Assembly (NCBI RefSeq): GCF_000739895.2
Contig: NZ_BBJS01000012.1
Location: forward strand, 1 to 64,000
DNA: 64,000 nt
From: Sphingomonas paucimobilis NBRC 13935
GTDB taxonomy: Bacteria > Pseudomonadota > Alphaproteobacteria > Sphingomonadales > Sphingomonadaceae
Reading direction: 5' to 3'
The translations under genes were made by a program, and so were the position numbers. Below, in pieces: positions 25,534-34,304 of the stretch (the first letter of the stretch is position 1; each line of letters starts with the position of its first letter). Below the pieces are notes generated by a model. That model was not told the origin of the DNA. It saw only the letters and a program-made list of their open reading frames with translations, and ran no database searches.

Positions 25534-28500
25534 CTATCCCGCCGACTTGGCCAGCCCTTTCGACAATTGCAGCGCGCCGTGCAGCCGAGCCTTGGCATCG
25601 GGCCAGGCGCGGTTGAGCACCAGCTTGCCGTCGGGGCGCAGCTTGGCGAGTTCGCCCAGCCGCTCGACATAAGCAAACAGCCTCTCGACATTGGCGGGCC
25701 GATTGTCGTGGAAGGTCACCAGCACCCCGCGCGGGCCCACATCCATCTTGGCGATACAGGCCTTTTTGGCGTTCAGCTTGATCTTGATGACCTGGATGAG
25801 ATTGTCGGTCGGCTCGGGCAGGGGGCCGAAGCGGTCGATCATCTCGGCGGCGAAGGCCTCGACCTCCTGGTTCTTTTCCAGATCGTTGAGGCGACGATAC
25901 AGCCCCATGCGCAGGTCGAGATCGGGGACGTAATCGTCGGGGATCAGGATCGGCGCATCGACGGTGATCTGAGGGCTGAAATCGCGCTTGGGCTCGAACG
26001 CGCCGCCGGCCTTGGCCTCCAGGATCGCCTCTTCCAGCATCGACTGGTAGAGTTCGTAGCCGACCTCCTTGATATGCCCCGACTGTTCGTCGCCGAGCAG
26101 ATTGCCCGCCCCGCGAATATCGAGGTCGTGACTGGCCAACTGGAAGCCTGCGCCCAGCGAGTCGAGGTCGGACAGGACCTTCAGCCGCTTCTCCGCCGCC
26201 TCGGTCATCATCCGCTCGGGCGGCGTGACCATATAGGCATAGGCGCGCGTCTTCGACCGGCCGACGCGGCCGCGCAACTGATAGAGCTGGGCCAGGCCGA
26301 AACGGTCGGCGCGGTTGACGATCATCGTGTTGGCCGAGGGAATGTCGATGCCGCTTTCGATGATGGTGGTCGATACCAGCACCTCGAACTTGCGGTCGTA
26401 AAAGGCCGACATGCGCTCTTCGACTTCCGTAGGCGACATCTGGCCGTGCGCGACGACATAGCGAACCTCGGGCACCTCTTTCCGCAGATATTCCTCGATA
26501 TCTGGCAGGTCGGCGACGCGCGGGGTGACGAGGAAGCTCTGCCCGCCGCGATAATGCTCGCGGAGCAAGGCTTCGCGCAGCACCACCGGGTCCCAGGGCA
26601 TGACATAGGTGCGCACCGCGAGGCGGTCGACCGGCGGCGTCTGGATCACCGACAGTTCGCGCAGACCCGACATCGCCATTTGCAGCGTGCGCGGGATCGG
26701 CGTCGCGGTCAGCGTCAGCATATGAACGTCGGCCTTGAGCGCCTTCAACCGTTCCTTGTGCGTCACGCCGAACCGCTGCTCCTCGTCGACGATGACGAGG
26801 CCCAGCCGCTTGAACTCGACATTCTTGGCGAGCAGCGCATGGGTGCCGACGACGATGTCGATATCGCCCGAGGCCGCGCCGTCCTTGACCTTCTTCGCCT
26901 CGCTCGCGGTGACGAGGCGGGAAAGGCGGCCGATCTTGATCGGGAAGCCCTCGAACCGGGCCAGGAAATTGTTGTAATGCTGGCGGGCGAGCAGGGTGGT
27001 CGGGCAGACCACCGCCACCTGCATCCCCGCCATCGCCGCGACGAAGGCGGCGCGCAACGCCACCTCGGTCTTGCCGAAGCCGACATCGCCGACGACCAGC
27101 CGGTCCATTGGCTTGCCCGCGGTCAGGTCGCCCAGCACATCGTCGATCGCCCGGTCCTGATCGTCGGTTTCCTCGTACGGGAAGCGGTCGACGAATGCCG
27201 GATAGCCCGCGCTGTCGGGCTCGGCCACTTCGCCGGGGCGCAGCGCGCGTTCGGCGGCGGTGGCGATCAGCTCACCCGCGATCTCGCGGATGCGCTCCTT
27301 CATCTTCGACTTGCGACGCTGCCACGCCTCGCCGCCCAGACGGTCGAGCGTCGCCCCGTCCTCGCCCGAGCCATAGCGGGTCAGGACTTCGAGGTTTTCG
27401 ACCGGGACATAGAGCTTGTCGCCGCCCGCATAGGATAGCGCGACGCAGTCATGCGGGCTCTTGCCGACTGGGATCGAGGTCAGCCCCTCATAACGGCCGA
27501 TACCATGGTCGGAGTGCACCACCAGATCGCCGGGCGAGAGCGTCGCCAGTTCGGCCAGGAAGGCATCGGCTGATTTGCGCCGCTTCTGTCGCCGGACCAG
27601 CCGGTCGCCGAGCATGTCCTGCTCGGTCAGCACCGCGATTCCGGGCGCGGTGAAGCCATGGTCGAGCGGCAACACGACCAGCGCGACACCGAAGCTCTTC
27701 GACGTATCGGCAATGCCCAGCGCGTCCTGCCAGGTCTCGGCGGCCTTCGCGCCCTTCAGGCCATGGTCCTTGAGCAGGCTCCCCAGACGCTCGCGCGCGC
27801 CGTTGGAATAGCTGGCGAGGACGGGCTTGCGACCGTCCTTGCGAAGCGCCTCTACATGATCGACCACCGCCTCATAGATATTGGCGTGCGCCGCGCGTTC
27901 GGGGGCGAAGTCGCGGGCGCCGTCCACCTCGAAATCGAACACGGTGGCGCTTTCCGGTTCGTGGAACGGCGACACCAGATGCGCGGTCGCGGCCTCCAGC
28001 CCGGCATCCCATTCCTTGGGCGTCAGGTAGAGCGACTTGGCGGGAAGGGGGCGGAAGCTCCCCGGTTGCGCCGCCTCGGCGCGTTTGCGGTTCTCATAAT
28101 AGTCGGCGATCGCATCGAACCGGCCGCTGGCCGCCGCCGCGACGCCATTGTCGCGCACGACCACCGCACCGTCGCCGAGATGGTCGAACAGCGTCGAGAG
28201 CTTGTCCTCGAACAGCGGGAGCCAATGCTCCATGCCCGCCATGCGCCGCCCCTCCGAAACCGCCTGATAGAGCGGGTCGCCGGTCGCGGTCGCGCCAAAG
28301 GTCTCGCGGTAGCGGGTGCGGAAGCGCTTGATCGATTCCTCGTCGAGCAGCGCTTCGGAGGCGGGGAGCAGGGTGAAGCCGTCGATCCGCCCCGTCGTCC
28401 GCTGGTCGGAGGGATCGAAGGTGCGGACGCTCTCAATCTCGTCGCCGAAGAAATCGAGCCGCAACGCCTGTTCCTCGCCGCTGGGGAACAGGTCGACCAG

Positions 28501-29001
28501 GCCGCCGCGCACCGCGAATTCGCCTTGGTCGTGGACCGTCTCGGTGCGGACATAGCCGTTGGCCTGGAGCAGCGTTGACAGCTTCTCCAGTCCGATCCGC
28601 TCGCCGGGTGCGAGGCGGGCGACAAGCTGGCGAATGCGGAACGGCGTCAGCACCCGCTGGGTCGCGGCATTGGCGGTGGTCAGGACGAGCTGCGGCGTCT
28701 TGGGCTTGGCCTGCAACCGGTGCAGCCCCGCGATCCGCTCCGCCATGACGCGCAAGGTCGGCGAGGCGCGGTCATAGGGCAGGCAGTCCCAGGCGGGGAT
28801 CTGCAACACCTCCAGCTCGGGCGCGAAATAGGTCGCGGTCGAGGCGAGTTCGCGCATCTGCGCTTCGTCGGCGCAGACGAAGACCGCGCGCGTGGTCGCG
28901 GCGCGCGCCAGATCGGCGAGCAGCACGGGCAGGAACCCTGCCGGAACGCCCGACAGGGTCAGCGGGCTCTGGGCGGTCAGGATCGTCTTGATATCGGGCA
29001 T
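25534..29001 (-). CDS. mfd: Transcription-repair coupling factor
   Basis: A 1155-residue ATP-dependent translocase that removes RNA polymerase stalled at DNA damage and recruits UvrA. The N-terminal UvrB-like region is followed by a CarD-like RNA polymerase-interaction domain around residues 480-560 (DLVVHSDHGIGRYEGL). The helicase core has Walker A GDVGFGKTEVALRA, the DEEQRFG box, TATPIPRTLQMAMSG, and VSTTIIESGIDIPSANT with QLRGRVGRS. The TRCF domain is at the C-terminus. Full length. It shares a region with sdhE and recG, an arrangement common in alphaproteobacteria. A long inverted repeat lies between it and sdhE. Confidence 0.98.
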   Translation of the reverse strand: MPDIKTILTAQSPLTLSGVPAGFLPVLLADLARAATTRAVFVCADEAQMRELASTATYFAPELEVLQIPAWDCLPYDRASPTLRVMAERIAGLHRLQAKPKTPQLVLTTANAATQRVLTPFRIRQLVARLAPGERIGLEKLSTLLQANGYVRTETVHDQGEFAVRGGLVDLFPSGEEQALRLDFFGDEIESVRTFDPSDQRTTGRIDGFTLLPASEALLDEESIKRFRTRYRETFGATATGDPLYQAVSEGRRMAGMEHWLPLFEDKLSTLFDHLGDGAVVVRDNGVAAAASGRFDAIADYYENRKRAEAAQPGSFRPLPAKSLYLTPKEWDAGLEAATAHLVSPFHEPESATVFDFEVDGARDFAPERAAHANIYEAVVDHVEALRKDGRKPVLASYSNGARERLGSLLKDHGLKGAKAAETWQDALGIADTSKSFGVALVVLPLDHGFTAPGIAVLTEQDMLGDRLVRRQKRRKSADAFLAELATLSPGDLVVHSDHGIGRYEGLTSIPVGKSPHDCVALSYAGGDKLYVPVENLEVLTRYGSGEDGATLDRLGGEAWQRRKSKMKERIREIAGELIATAAERALRPGEVAEPDSAGYPAFVDRFPYEETDDQDRAIDDVLGDLTAGKPMDRLVVGDVGFGKTEVALRAAFVAAMAGMQVAVVCPTTLLARQHYNNFLARFEGFPIKIGRLSRLVTASEAKKVKDGAASGDIDIVVGTHALLAKNVEFKRLGLVIVDEEQRFGVTHKERLKALKADVHMLTLTATPIPRTLQMAMSGLRELSVIQTPPVDRLAVRTYVMPWDPVVLREALLREHYRGGQSFLVTPRVADLPDIEEYLRKEVPEVRYVVAHGQMSPTEVEERMSAFYDRKFEVLVSTTIIESGIDIPSANTMIVNRADRFGLAQLYQLRGRVGRSKTRAYAYMVTPPERMMTEAAEKRLKVLSDLDSLGAGFQLASHDLDIRGAGNLLGDEQSGHIKEVGYELYQSMLEEAILEAKAGGAFEPKRDFSPQITVDAPILIPDDYVPDLDLRMGLYRRLNDLEKNQEVEAFAAEMIDRFGPLPEPTDNLIQVIKIKLNAKKACIAKMDVGPRGVLVTFHDNRPANVERLFAYVERLGELAKLRPDGKLVLNRAWPDAKARLHGALQLSKGLAKSAG

Positions 29002-29022
29002 GGGGTTCCGGTTTGGGCAATT

Positions 29023-29103
29023 CCGTCATTGCGAGCGGAGCGAAGCAATCTAGGGCCAATAGCCCGGACGCTCTGGATTGCTTCGCTCCGCTCGCAATGA
29101 CGG
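29023..29103. repeat. Perfect 28-bp inverted repeat (REP-like palindrome) between sdhE and mfd
   Basis: The left arm (29023-29050) reads CCGTCATTGCGAGCGGAGCG and continues AAGCAATC. The right arm (29076-29103) is its exact reverse complement, with a 25-base loop. Transcribed RNA would form a very stable hairpin. Interspersed palindromes with GCGAGCGnAGCGAAGCAATC cores are common in sphingomonad genomes and other alphaproteobacteria. It lies between two minus-strand genes and may end or attenuate the sdhE transcript. Confidence 0.9.
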
Positions 29104-29138
29104 AAGATACATCGGTCGAACGCTTGTGGCGGCTTAAG

Positions 29139-29405
29139 TTACCGGGCGATCGGTACGAAATTCAGCGCACGCATCCGCTGCATCACCGGGCCGTCCCACT
29201 GTGGCGGACAGGGCTGCGTGCCGATGGCCCAGGCCATGATGTCGACATCCTGTTCCTCCAGCAGCGCCTCGAACCAGTCGAGTTCTTCCAGCGACAGCGT
29301 TTCGTGATGCGCATCGAAAAAGCCGCCGATCATCAGATCGGCTTCCTTGGTGCCGCGATGCCATGCGCGGAAGCGAAGGCGCTTGATACGGGTTTCGTGG
29401 TCCAT
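29139..29405 (-). CDS. sdhE: Succinate dehydrogenase flavinylation factor SdhE
   Basis: An 88-residue protein of the SdhE/SDHAF2 family (formerly DUF339/YgfY), which promotes covalent FAD attachment to SdhA. The conserved RGTKEADLMIGGF (the RGxxE motif), LDWFEALLEEQDVDIMAW and W/P-rich end all fit. ATG 29405 gives the family length; the frame is open to 29435. It is divergent from recG and upstream of mfd on the same strand. Confidence 0.95.
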   Translation of the reverse strand: MDHETRIKRLRFRAWHRGTKEADLMIGGFFDAHHETLSLEELDWFEALLEEQDVDIMAWAIGTQPCPPQWDGPVMQRMRALNFVPIAR

Positions 29406-29480
29406 GGGGCTCCGATCGGACGAGATTCTCCGCACGCTCTGGCGACATGCGGCGGGTAGGCTATACAGACCAATCTAGTC

Positions 29481-31535
29481 ATGCGTCCCGATATCCTCAA
29501 TCCGCTGTTCGCCGAGGTCACGTCGCTGAAAGGCGTCGGGCCGGGGCTTGCCAAGCCGCTCGAACGCCTGCGCATCGCCCGCGTGGTCGATGTCGCCTTT
29601 CATCTGCCGACCGGGCATATCGACCGTTTCCCGCGCGACGAGTTGATGGTGTCGGACGCGGGACGGGTGATCGCGATTTCGCTGACGGTGAAGGAGCATC
29701 GCGTCTCGTCGTCGCCGCGCGGACCGACGCGGGTGCGGGCCGAAGATGCGCGCGGGAATAGTGTGGCGCTCGTTTATTTCGGCGGCAATTCGGGTTGGGT
29801 GAAGAAGCTGCTGCCGGTGGGCGAGACCAAGATCGTGTCCGGCCGCCTGGACCTGTACGGACAGGATTTGCAGATCGTCCATCCCGACCTGGGCGACAGC
29901 ACCGAGGATTTCCGCGAGCGGGAGGCCATTTATCCACTGTCGGAAGGTATCACCTCGCGGCGCTTGGGGGCGCTCGCGGCCCAGGCGGTGGAGCGCGCGC
30001 CGGAACTGCCCGAATGGATCGAGCCCGGCCTGAAGGCGCAGCGCGGCTGGCCCGACTGGAAGGACGCCTTAGCCCGCATCCATGCCGACCCCGCCGATGC
30101 CAAGGCGCGCGAGCGGCTGGGCTATGACGAGGTGTTCGCCAACCAGCTCGCCATGACGCTGGTGCGCGCCGATACCCGCAAGCGGCGGGGACGGGCGCTG
30201 AACGGCGACGGGCGCTTACGCGACATGCTCAAGCTGCCCTATACGCTGACCGGCGCGCAGAGCCGGACGGTGCGCGAGATCGAGGGTGATCTGGCGCAGG
30301 ACGCGCCAATGTTGCGGCTGCTTCAGGGTGACGTGGGCGCGGGCAAGACGCTGGTCGCGGCGATGGCGATGCTGATCGCGGTTGAGGCAGGTGCGCAGGC
30401 GGCGATGCTGGCCCCGACCGAAATTCTGGCGCGCCAGCATTATGAGACGCTGCGCAAGACGCTCGCCGGGCTGCCGGTCGAGATTGCGGTGCTGACCGGC
30501 CGCGACAAGGGCAAGGCGCGCGAAGCCACGCTGATGGCGCTGGCGGCAGGGGAGATCGACATTCTCGTCGGCACCCATGCGATCTTCCAGGAAACCGTGA
30601 CCTACCGCGATCTCGCGCTGGTGGTTGTAGATGAACAGCACCGCTTCGGCGTGGCGCAGCGGATGATGCTGTCGGCCAAGGGTAAGGCCCCGCCGCATCT
30701 GCTGGCGATGACGGCGACGCCGATCCCGCGCACCCTGACGCTCGCCAATTATGGCGAGATGGACGTCAGCCGGTTGGACGAAATGCCGCCGGGCCGCCAG
30801 CCGATCGAGACGCGCGTCGTCTCCGAAGATCGGTTGGACGAGGTGGTGAACGCGCTGGGCCGTCACCTGTCTGACGGGGGGCAGGCCTATTGGGTGTGCC
30901 CGTTGGTCGAGGAGAGTGAGAAGTCCGACCTCGCCGCCGCCGAGATGCGTGCCGAAAGCCTGCGGGCGCGGTTCGGTGAGCGCGTGGGACTGGTGCACGG
31001 CAAGATGAAGCCCGCCGAGAAGGACGCGGTGATGGAGGCGTTCGCGGGCGGGCGGCTGGGCGTGCTGGTCGCGACGACGGTGATCGAGGTGGGGGTGGAT
31101 GTGCCCAACGCGACGCTGATCGTGATCGAACATGCCGACCGCTTCGGCCTGGCGCAGCTCCACCAATTGCGCGGGCGTGTCGGGCGGGGCGGGGGGCTGT
31201 CGCGCTGTCTTCTACTGCGCGGGAGCCACCTGTCGGAGACATCGCGGGCGCGGCTCGCCCTGATGCGTGAGACCAATGACGGCTTCCGCATCGCGGAGGA
31301 GGATTTGCGGTTGCGCGGGGCCGGCGAACTGCTCGGCACGCGGCAATCGGGGGAACTGGCGTTCCGCCTCGCCACGCCGGAAAACATGGCCGACCTGATG
31401 CAATGCGCGCAGGACGATGCGCGGTTGCTGATCGACCGTGACGGCGGGCTCGAGGCGCCGAGAGGGCAGGCGGCACGGACCGCGCTCTACCTGTTCGAGC
31501 GGGATGCCGGGGTGGCGCTGTTGCGATCGGGCTGA
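29481..31535 (+). CDS. recG: ATP-dependent DNA helicase RecG
   Basis: A 684-residue branch-migrating helicase acting on stalled replication forks. The N-terminal wedge/OB domain is about residues 1-160. The helicase core has Walker A GDVGAGKTLVAAMAM, DEQHRFGV, TATPIPRTLTLANYGEMDVS, and ATTVIEVGVDVPNATLIVIE followed by QLHQLRGRVGRG. The C-terminus has RLRGAGELLGTRQSGE. It is full length and divergent from sdhE; the next gene follows 34 bases downstream. Confidence 0.97.
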   Translation: MRPDILNPLFAEVTSLKGVGPGLAKPLERLRIARVVDVAFHLPTGHIDRFPRDELMVSDAGRVIAISLTVKEHRVSSSPRGPTRVRAEDARGNSVALVYFGGNSGWVKKLLPVGETKIVSGRLDLYGQDLQIVHPDLGDSTEDFREREAIYPLSEGITSRRLGALAAQAVERAPELPEWIEPGLKAQRGWPDWKDALARIHADPADAKARERLGYDEVFANQLAMTLVRADTRKRRGRALNGDGRLRDMLKLPYTLTGAQSRTVREIEGDLAQDAPMLRLLQGDVGAGKTLVAAMAMLIAVEAGAQAAMLAPTEILARQHYETLRKTLAGLPVEIAVLTGRDKGKAREATLMALAAGEIDILVGTHAIFQETVTYRDLALVVVDEQHRFGVAQRMMLSAKGKAPPHLLAMTATPIPRTLTLANYGEMDVSRLDEMPPGRQPIETRVVSEDRLDEVVNALGRHLSDGGQAYWVCPLVEESEKSDLAAAEMRAESLRARFGERVGLVHGKMKPAEKDAVMEAFAGGRLGVLVATTVIEVGVDVPNATLIVIEHADRFGLAQLHQLRGRVGRGGGLSRCLLLRGSHLSETSRARLALMRETNDGFRIAEEDLRLRGAGELLGTRQSGELAFRLATPENMADLMQCAQDDARLLIDRDGGLEAPRGQAARTALYLFERDAGVALLRSG

Positions 31536-31569
31536 ACGAAGTAGCGCTCCCAGCGTTGGGTGCGCCGAT

Positions 31570-32010
31570 ATGGCCGCGATCTTTCCGCTCATTCTCGTCC
31601 TGGTCGCTGGGCTTGGCCTGGCCGTCCAGCCGCCGACCAATGCGGCTTTGGCCAAGGCGTCGGGTTCGGTGGTGCTGGCGGCGTTGACGTCGTTCCTGAT
31701 CGGCACCGTGGTCCTCGCCATCGCCTGGGCGACGATCGACCGGACCAGTCCGGCGGCGCTGAAGGGTGCGCCGGGCTGGGCGTGGCTGGGTGGCTTTTAC
31801 GGGGCCGAGTTCGTCGCGGTGCTGGCATATGCCGCGCCGCGCCTCGGCATTTCGGTAGCGCTGACGGCGGCGATCGCCAGCCAGTTGGTGGCGGCGTTGG
31901 TCGTCGACCATTTTGGCCTGTTCGGCGTACGGGTCGAACCGGTAACGATCGGCAAGCTGGCCGGCGTCGCGCTCGTCATTGCCGGCGCTGTTCTCGTCCG
32001 GCGGGGCTAG
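31570..32010 (+). CDS. YdcZ-type (DUF606) small DMT-superfamily membrane protein
   Basis: A 146-residue inner-membrane protein with five hydrophobic segments (LILVLVAGLGLAVQPPTNAA at the start, then four more) and the conserved QLVAALVVDHFGLFG segment typical of YdcZ proteins, which are half-size DMT transporters that must dimerise. ATG 31570 gives the natural N-terminus MAAIFPLILV; the frame is open back into recG. It follows recG by 34 bases and converges on the GH43 genes, overlapping the end of the next gene by 4 bases. Confidence 0.85.
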   Translation: MAAIFPLILVLVAGLGLAVQPPTNAALAKASGSVVLAALTSFLIGTVVLAIAWATIDRTSPAALKGAPGWAWLGGFYGAEFVAVLAYAAPRLGISVALTAAIASQLVAALVVDHFGLFGVRVEPVTIGKLAGVALVIAGAVLVRRG

Positions 32011-34304
32011 GGCCGCCGGACGGTGACCTGCATGGTGACCTGACGATTGCGCGGCGCGACTTCCTCATCCGCCGTCATGTCGAGCACCGGATGGCCGTCT
32101 GCGGCCCAGTGAACGCGCCGCACCCGCGTGTCCCGGCCATTGCCGCCCACGCCGTCCCCCCATGTATGATAGACATAGAGGAGGTTGCCATCCTCGTCCG
32201 TGGTGAAGGCGCCGTGTCCGACACCTTGTTCATAGTTGCGATAGTCTGTGACACCGGGTGGCATCGGCTCGCTATGCTGAAGCGGGGCGGTCCATTTGTG
32301 CCAATTGTCGATGTTGGTCAGGTCCGTGCCCTCGCGTGCCCAGGCACCGCCGACGACATAGGTCGGGCTGACCCCCGAACTGGAATAGATCAGGTGGATG
32401 CGCCCGTCGTGATGGACGGCAAAGCCGCCCTCGGACAAATTCTCCTCGAACGATCGTGTCGGCGCGATGATCGGCCGGGGTTCGGATATCAGGCGCGTGG
32501 GATGTGCCGGGTCGACGCGCGCGGTCCAGGTCAGCGGATCGCCGATCGGCCCGGTATCGGTCAGATAGCGCTGCGACCAGGTGTAATAGGCCTGCCCACG
32601 GGATTCGAAATAGGACATGTCGAGGCTGATATTGCGGGGAAAGCCCTCGCGGCCCAGCGAGGTGCCGTCACGCTTGAGGATCGCGGCAGGGCGCGACCAG
32701 TCGGCTGGATTGGCCGGATCGCCACCGGGGCGAAGCTGCATGATATGCGAGGTCACCGTATCCCAGCTACCATCGCTATTGGCCTGGTTGTCCTTGGGGT
32801 TGAAGCAGGGCGCGAACAGGATCGAGAGGCGACCGCCAATCTCGTGCAACTCCGGCGCCCAGTAGCATCCGGCGATGACACGCCCCTCCACCGTGCGATC
32901 CCGGCGGGTCACGCGGTTGAGCAGATCGACCTCACGCGCGCGGCCGCCCTCATCGTCGGCCAGCGCGGCAAGGCTGTCGGCGACGCGGAGTGGCAGATGC
33001 GGCGACCCGACATTGTTGTTGCCGGTATCGTCGGTCGCGATGAACAGATAGCGAGTGCGCCAGTTTTGGGTATAGCGATAGATCACCGGATCCGCGCGGT
33101 TATAGGCGAAGATCGTGGGATAGCGCCGCTGGCGTATCGTGCCATGCACCGTGTAGGTGCCGGGCCCCATCGTCCGAAGCCGCGCTAGATCGGCCGGGTT
33201 CCAGTCGACCGCGCGGCTTGCCGTCGATCCGTCGGAATAGGCGAGATGGGCGCGTACGCCGCTCAGGTCGGCGCCCTTGGTCACGGTCTGCGGATCGACC
33301 GAGCTGTGGACATTGGTGATGCGGCCATAGCGCGCGGCGAGGGCGGCGGCGGTGTGCGCGTCGATCGGTACGGTATCGGGGAAAACGAGCGGCATGCCGG
33401 CTTGGGACGCACCGACATTGCCCGTCGAAAGAATCCGCGACCGGCAGCCACCCTGCTCGGGATAGAAGGGGGTGGCGATCCGCTCCGTGCGCGCCAAGTC
33501 CTTGACCGTCGTCCAATGCGGTGCGCCGGCATCGTCCTGCCAGGCGACCAGATAGCGCTGGGCAGAGGAATCCCACACAGCGCGTGGCGCGACGATGCCA
33601 TCGGTGGTCCGCAGATCGATCAGCCCCAGCTCGATGAAATCGGCGGGGCTTGCCGGATCGCTTTTGAAGACGAGGGCACTCGACGCCTGCGAGCTGTCCG
33701 GCTTGCCGTCGAGATCGACACGGGTGGCAATGATGCCTAGGCTGCCATCGGCGAAGTGAAACAGCGAAGGCTTGGACAGGCCGCGATGCTCGATGCGGTC
33801 GATGCCGACATATTCGCCGATCGGAAAGACGATGCCGTAATCGCCGTTGAGCGGTGCGGGCTTGTCCGCACCACGACCCATGGCGAGGTGAAGAGCGCGC
33901 GCGATGATCGGCTGGTTGGCGTCATGGGCGCTGGTCGGAGTGCGGGTATAGGCCTGCAGCCGGCTCGCATCGCGGCCCATCAGGGTCACCGTAAAGCGCT
34001 TCGTGATCGGCCGACCGGTGGCGGCGATCCGTCGTCCCGTCAGGTGGACGACGATCGGTCCGCTGGTCGGATTGACCAGTTGGTTACCCTGCAATGCGGG
34101 CCCGTCGGCCGACCACTGGATCGGCGCCCCCGATGGTGCGGGCAGGCGCGTGCCCGATGCGACGACTGGCGGGACGATCCAGCTATCGGTGAAGAGCGCG
34201 TCCGTCTCGCTGGCGGCATGGGCCGTGGCTGCGCTGATGGAAGGTCCGGCTGCGGCAGCAAGGGCCAGGGTGAGGGCAGAGACAAGGGAGAAACGCCGGT
34301 TCAT
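32007..34304 (-). CDS. Secreted GH43-type glycoside hydrolase with bacterial Ig-like domain (A)
   Basis: A 765-residue secreted protein with a Sec signal (MNRRFSLVSALTLALAAAAG, cleavage near AHA-AS). It has two five-bladed-propeller-like parts. The first contains HRGLSKPSLFHFADGSLGII and PRAVWDSSAQRYLVAWQDD. Next is a BIg_4-like domain (VRAHLAYSDGSTASRAVDW, then GPGTYTVHGTI, about residues 315-370). The second propeller contains DPVIYRY, RYLFIATDDTG, CYWAPELHEIGGRL and LSEGGFAVHHDGRIHLIYSS. The WAPELH and EGG(F) motifs fit GH43 arabinan/xylan-type enzymes. The ATG overlaps the stop of the partner gene (ATGA). The probable substrate is a plant-type arabinose- or xylose-containing polysaccharide; not certain. 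Confidence 0.82.
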   Translation of the reverse strand: MNRRFSLVSALTLALAAAAGPSISAATAHAASETDALFTDSWIVPPVVASGTRLPAPSGAPIQWSADGPALQGNQLVNPTSGPIVVHLTGRRIAATGRPITKRFTVTLMGRDASRLQAYTRTPTSAHDANQPIIARALHLAMGRGADKPAPLNGDYGIVFPIGEYVGIDRIEHRGLSKPSLFHFADGSLGIIATRVDLDGKPDSSQASSALVFKSDPASPADFIELGLIDLRTTDGIVAPRAVWDSSAQRYLVAWQDDAGAPHWTTVKDLARTERIATPFYPEQGGCRSRILSTGNVGASQAGMPLVFPDTVPIDAHTAAALAARYGRITNVHSSVDPQTVTKGADLSGVRAHLAYSDGSTASRAVDWNPADLARLRTMGPGTYTVHGTIRQRRYPTIFAYNRADPVIYRYTQNWRTRYLFIATDDTGNNNVGSPHLPLRVADSLAALADDEGGRAREVDLLNRVTRRDRTVEGRVIAGCYWAPELHEIGGRLSILFAPCFNPKDNQANSDGSWDTVTSHIMQLRPGGDPANPADWSRPAAILKRDGTSLGREGFPRNISLDMSYFESRGQAYYTWSQRYLTDTGPIGDPLTWTARVDPAHPTRLISEPRPIIAPTRSFEENLSEGGFAVHHDGRIHLIYSSSGVSPTYVVGGAWAREGTDLTNIDNWHKWTAPLQHSEPMPPGVTDYRNYEQGVGHGAFTTDEDGNLLYVYHTWGDGVGGNGRDTRVRRVHWAADGHPVLDMTADEEVAPRNRQVTMQVTVRRP

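Noticed and set aside
25567..27438. A 623-codon plus-strand open frame opposite mfd
   Set aside because: Antisense to mfd, whose helicase motifs are intact; the translation has no recognisable domain.
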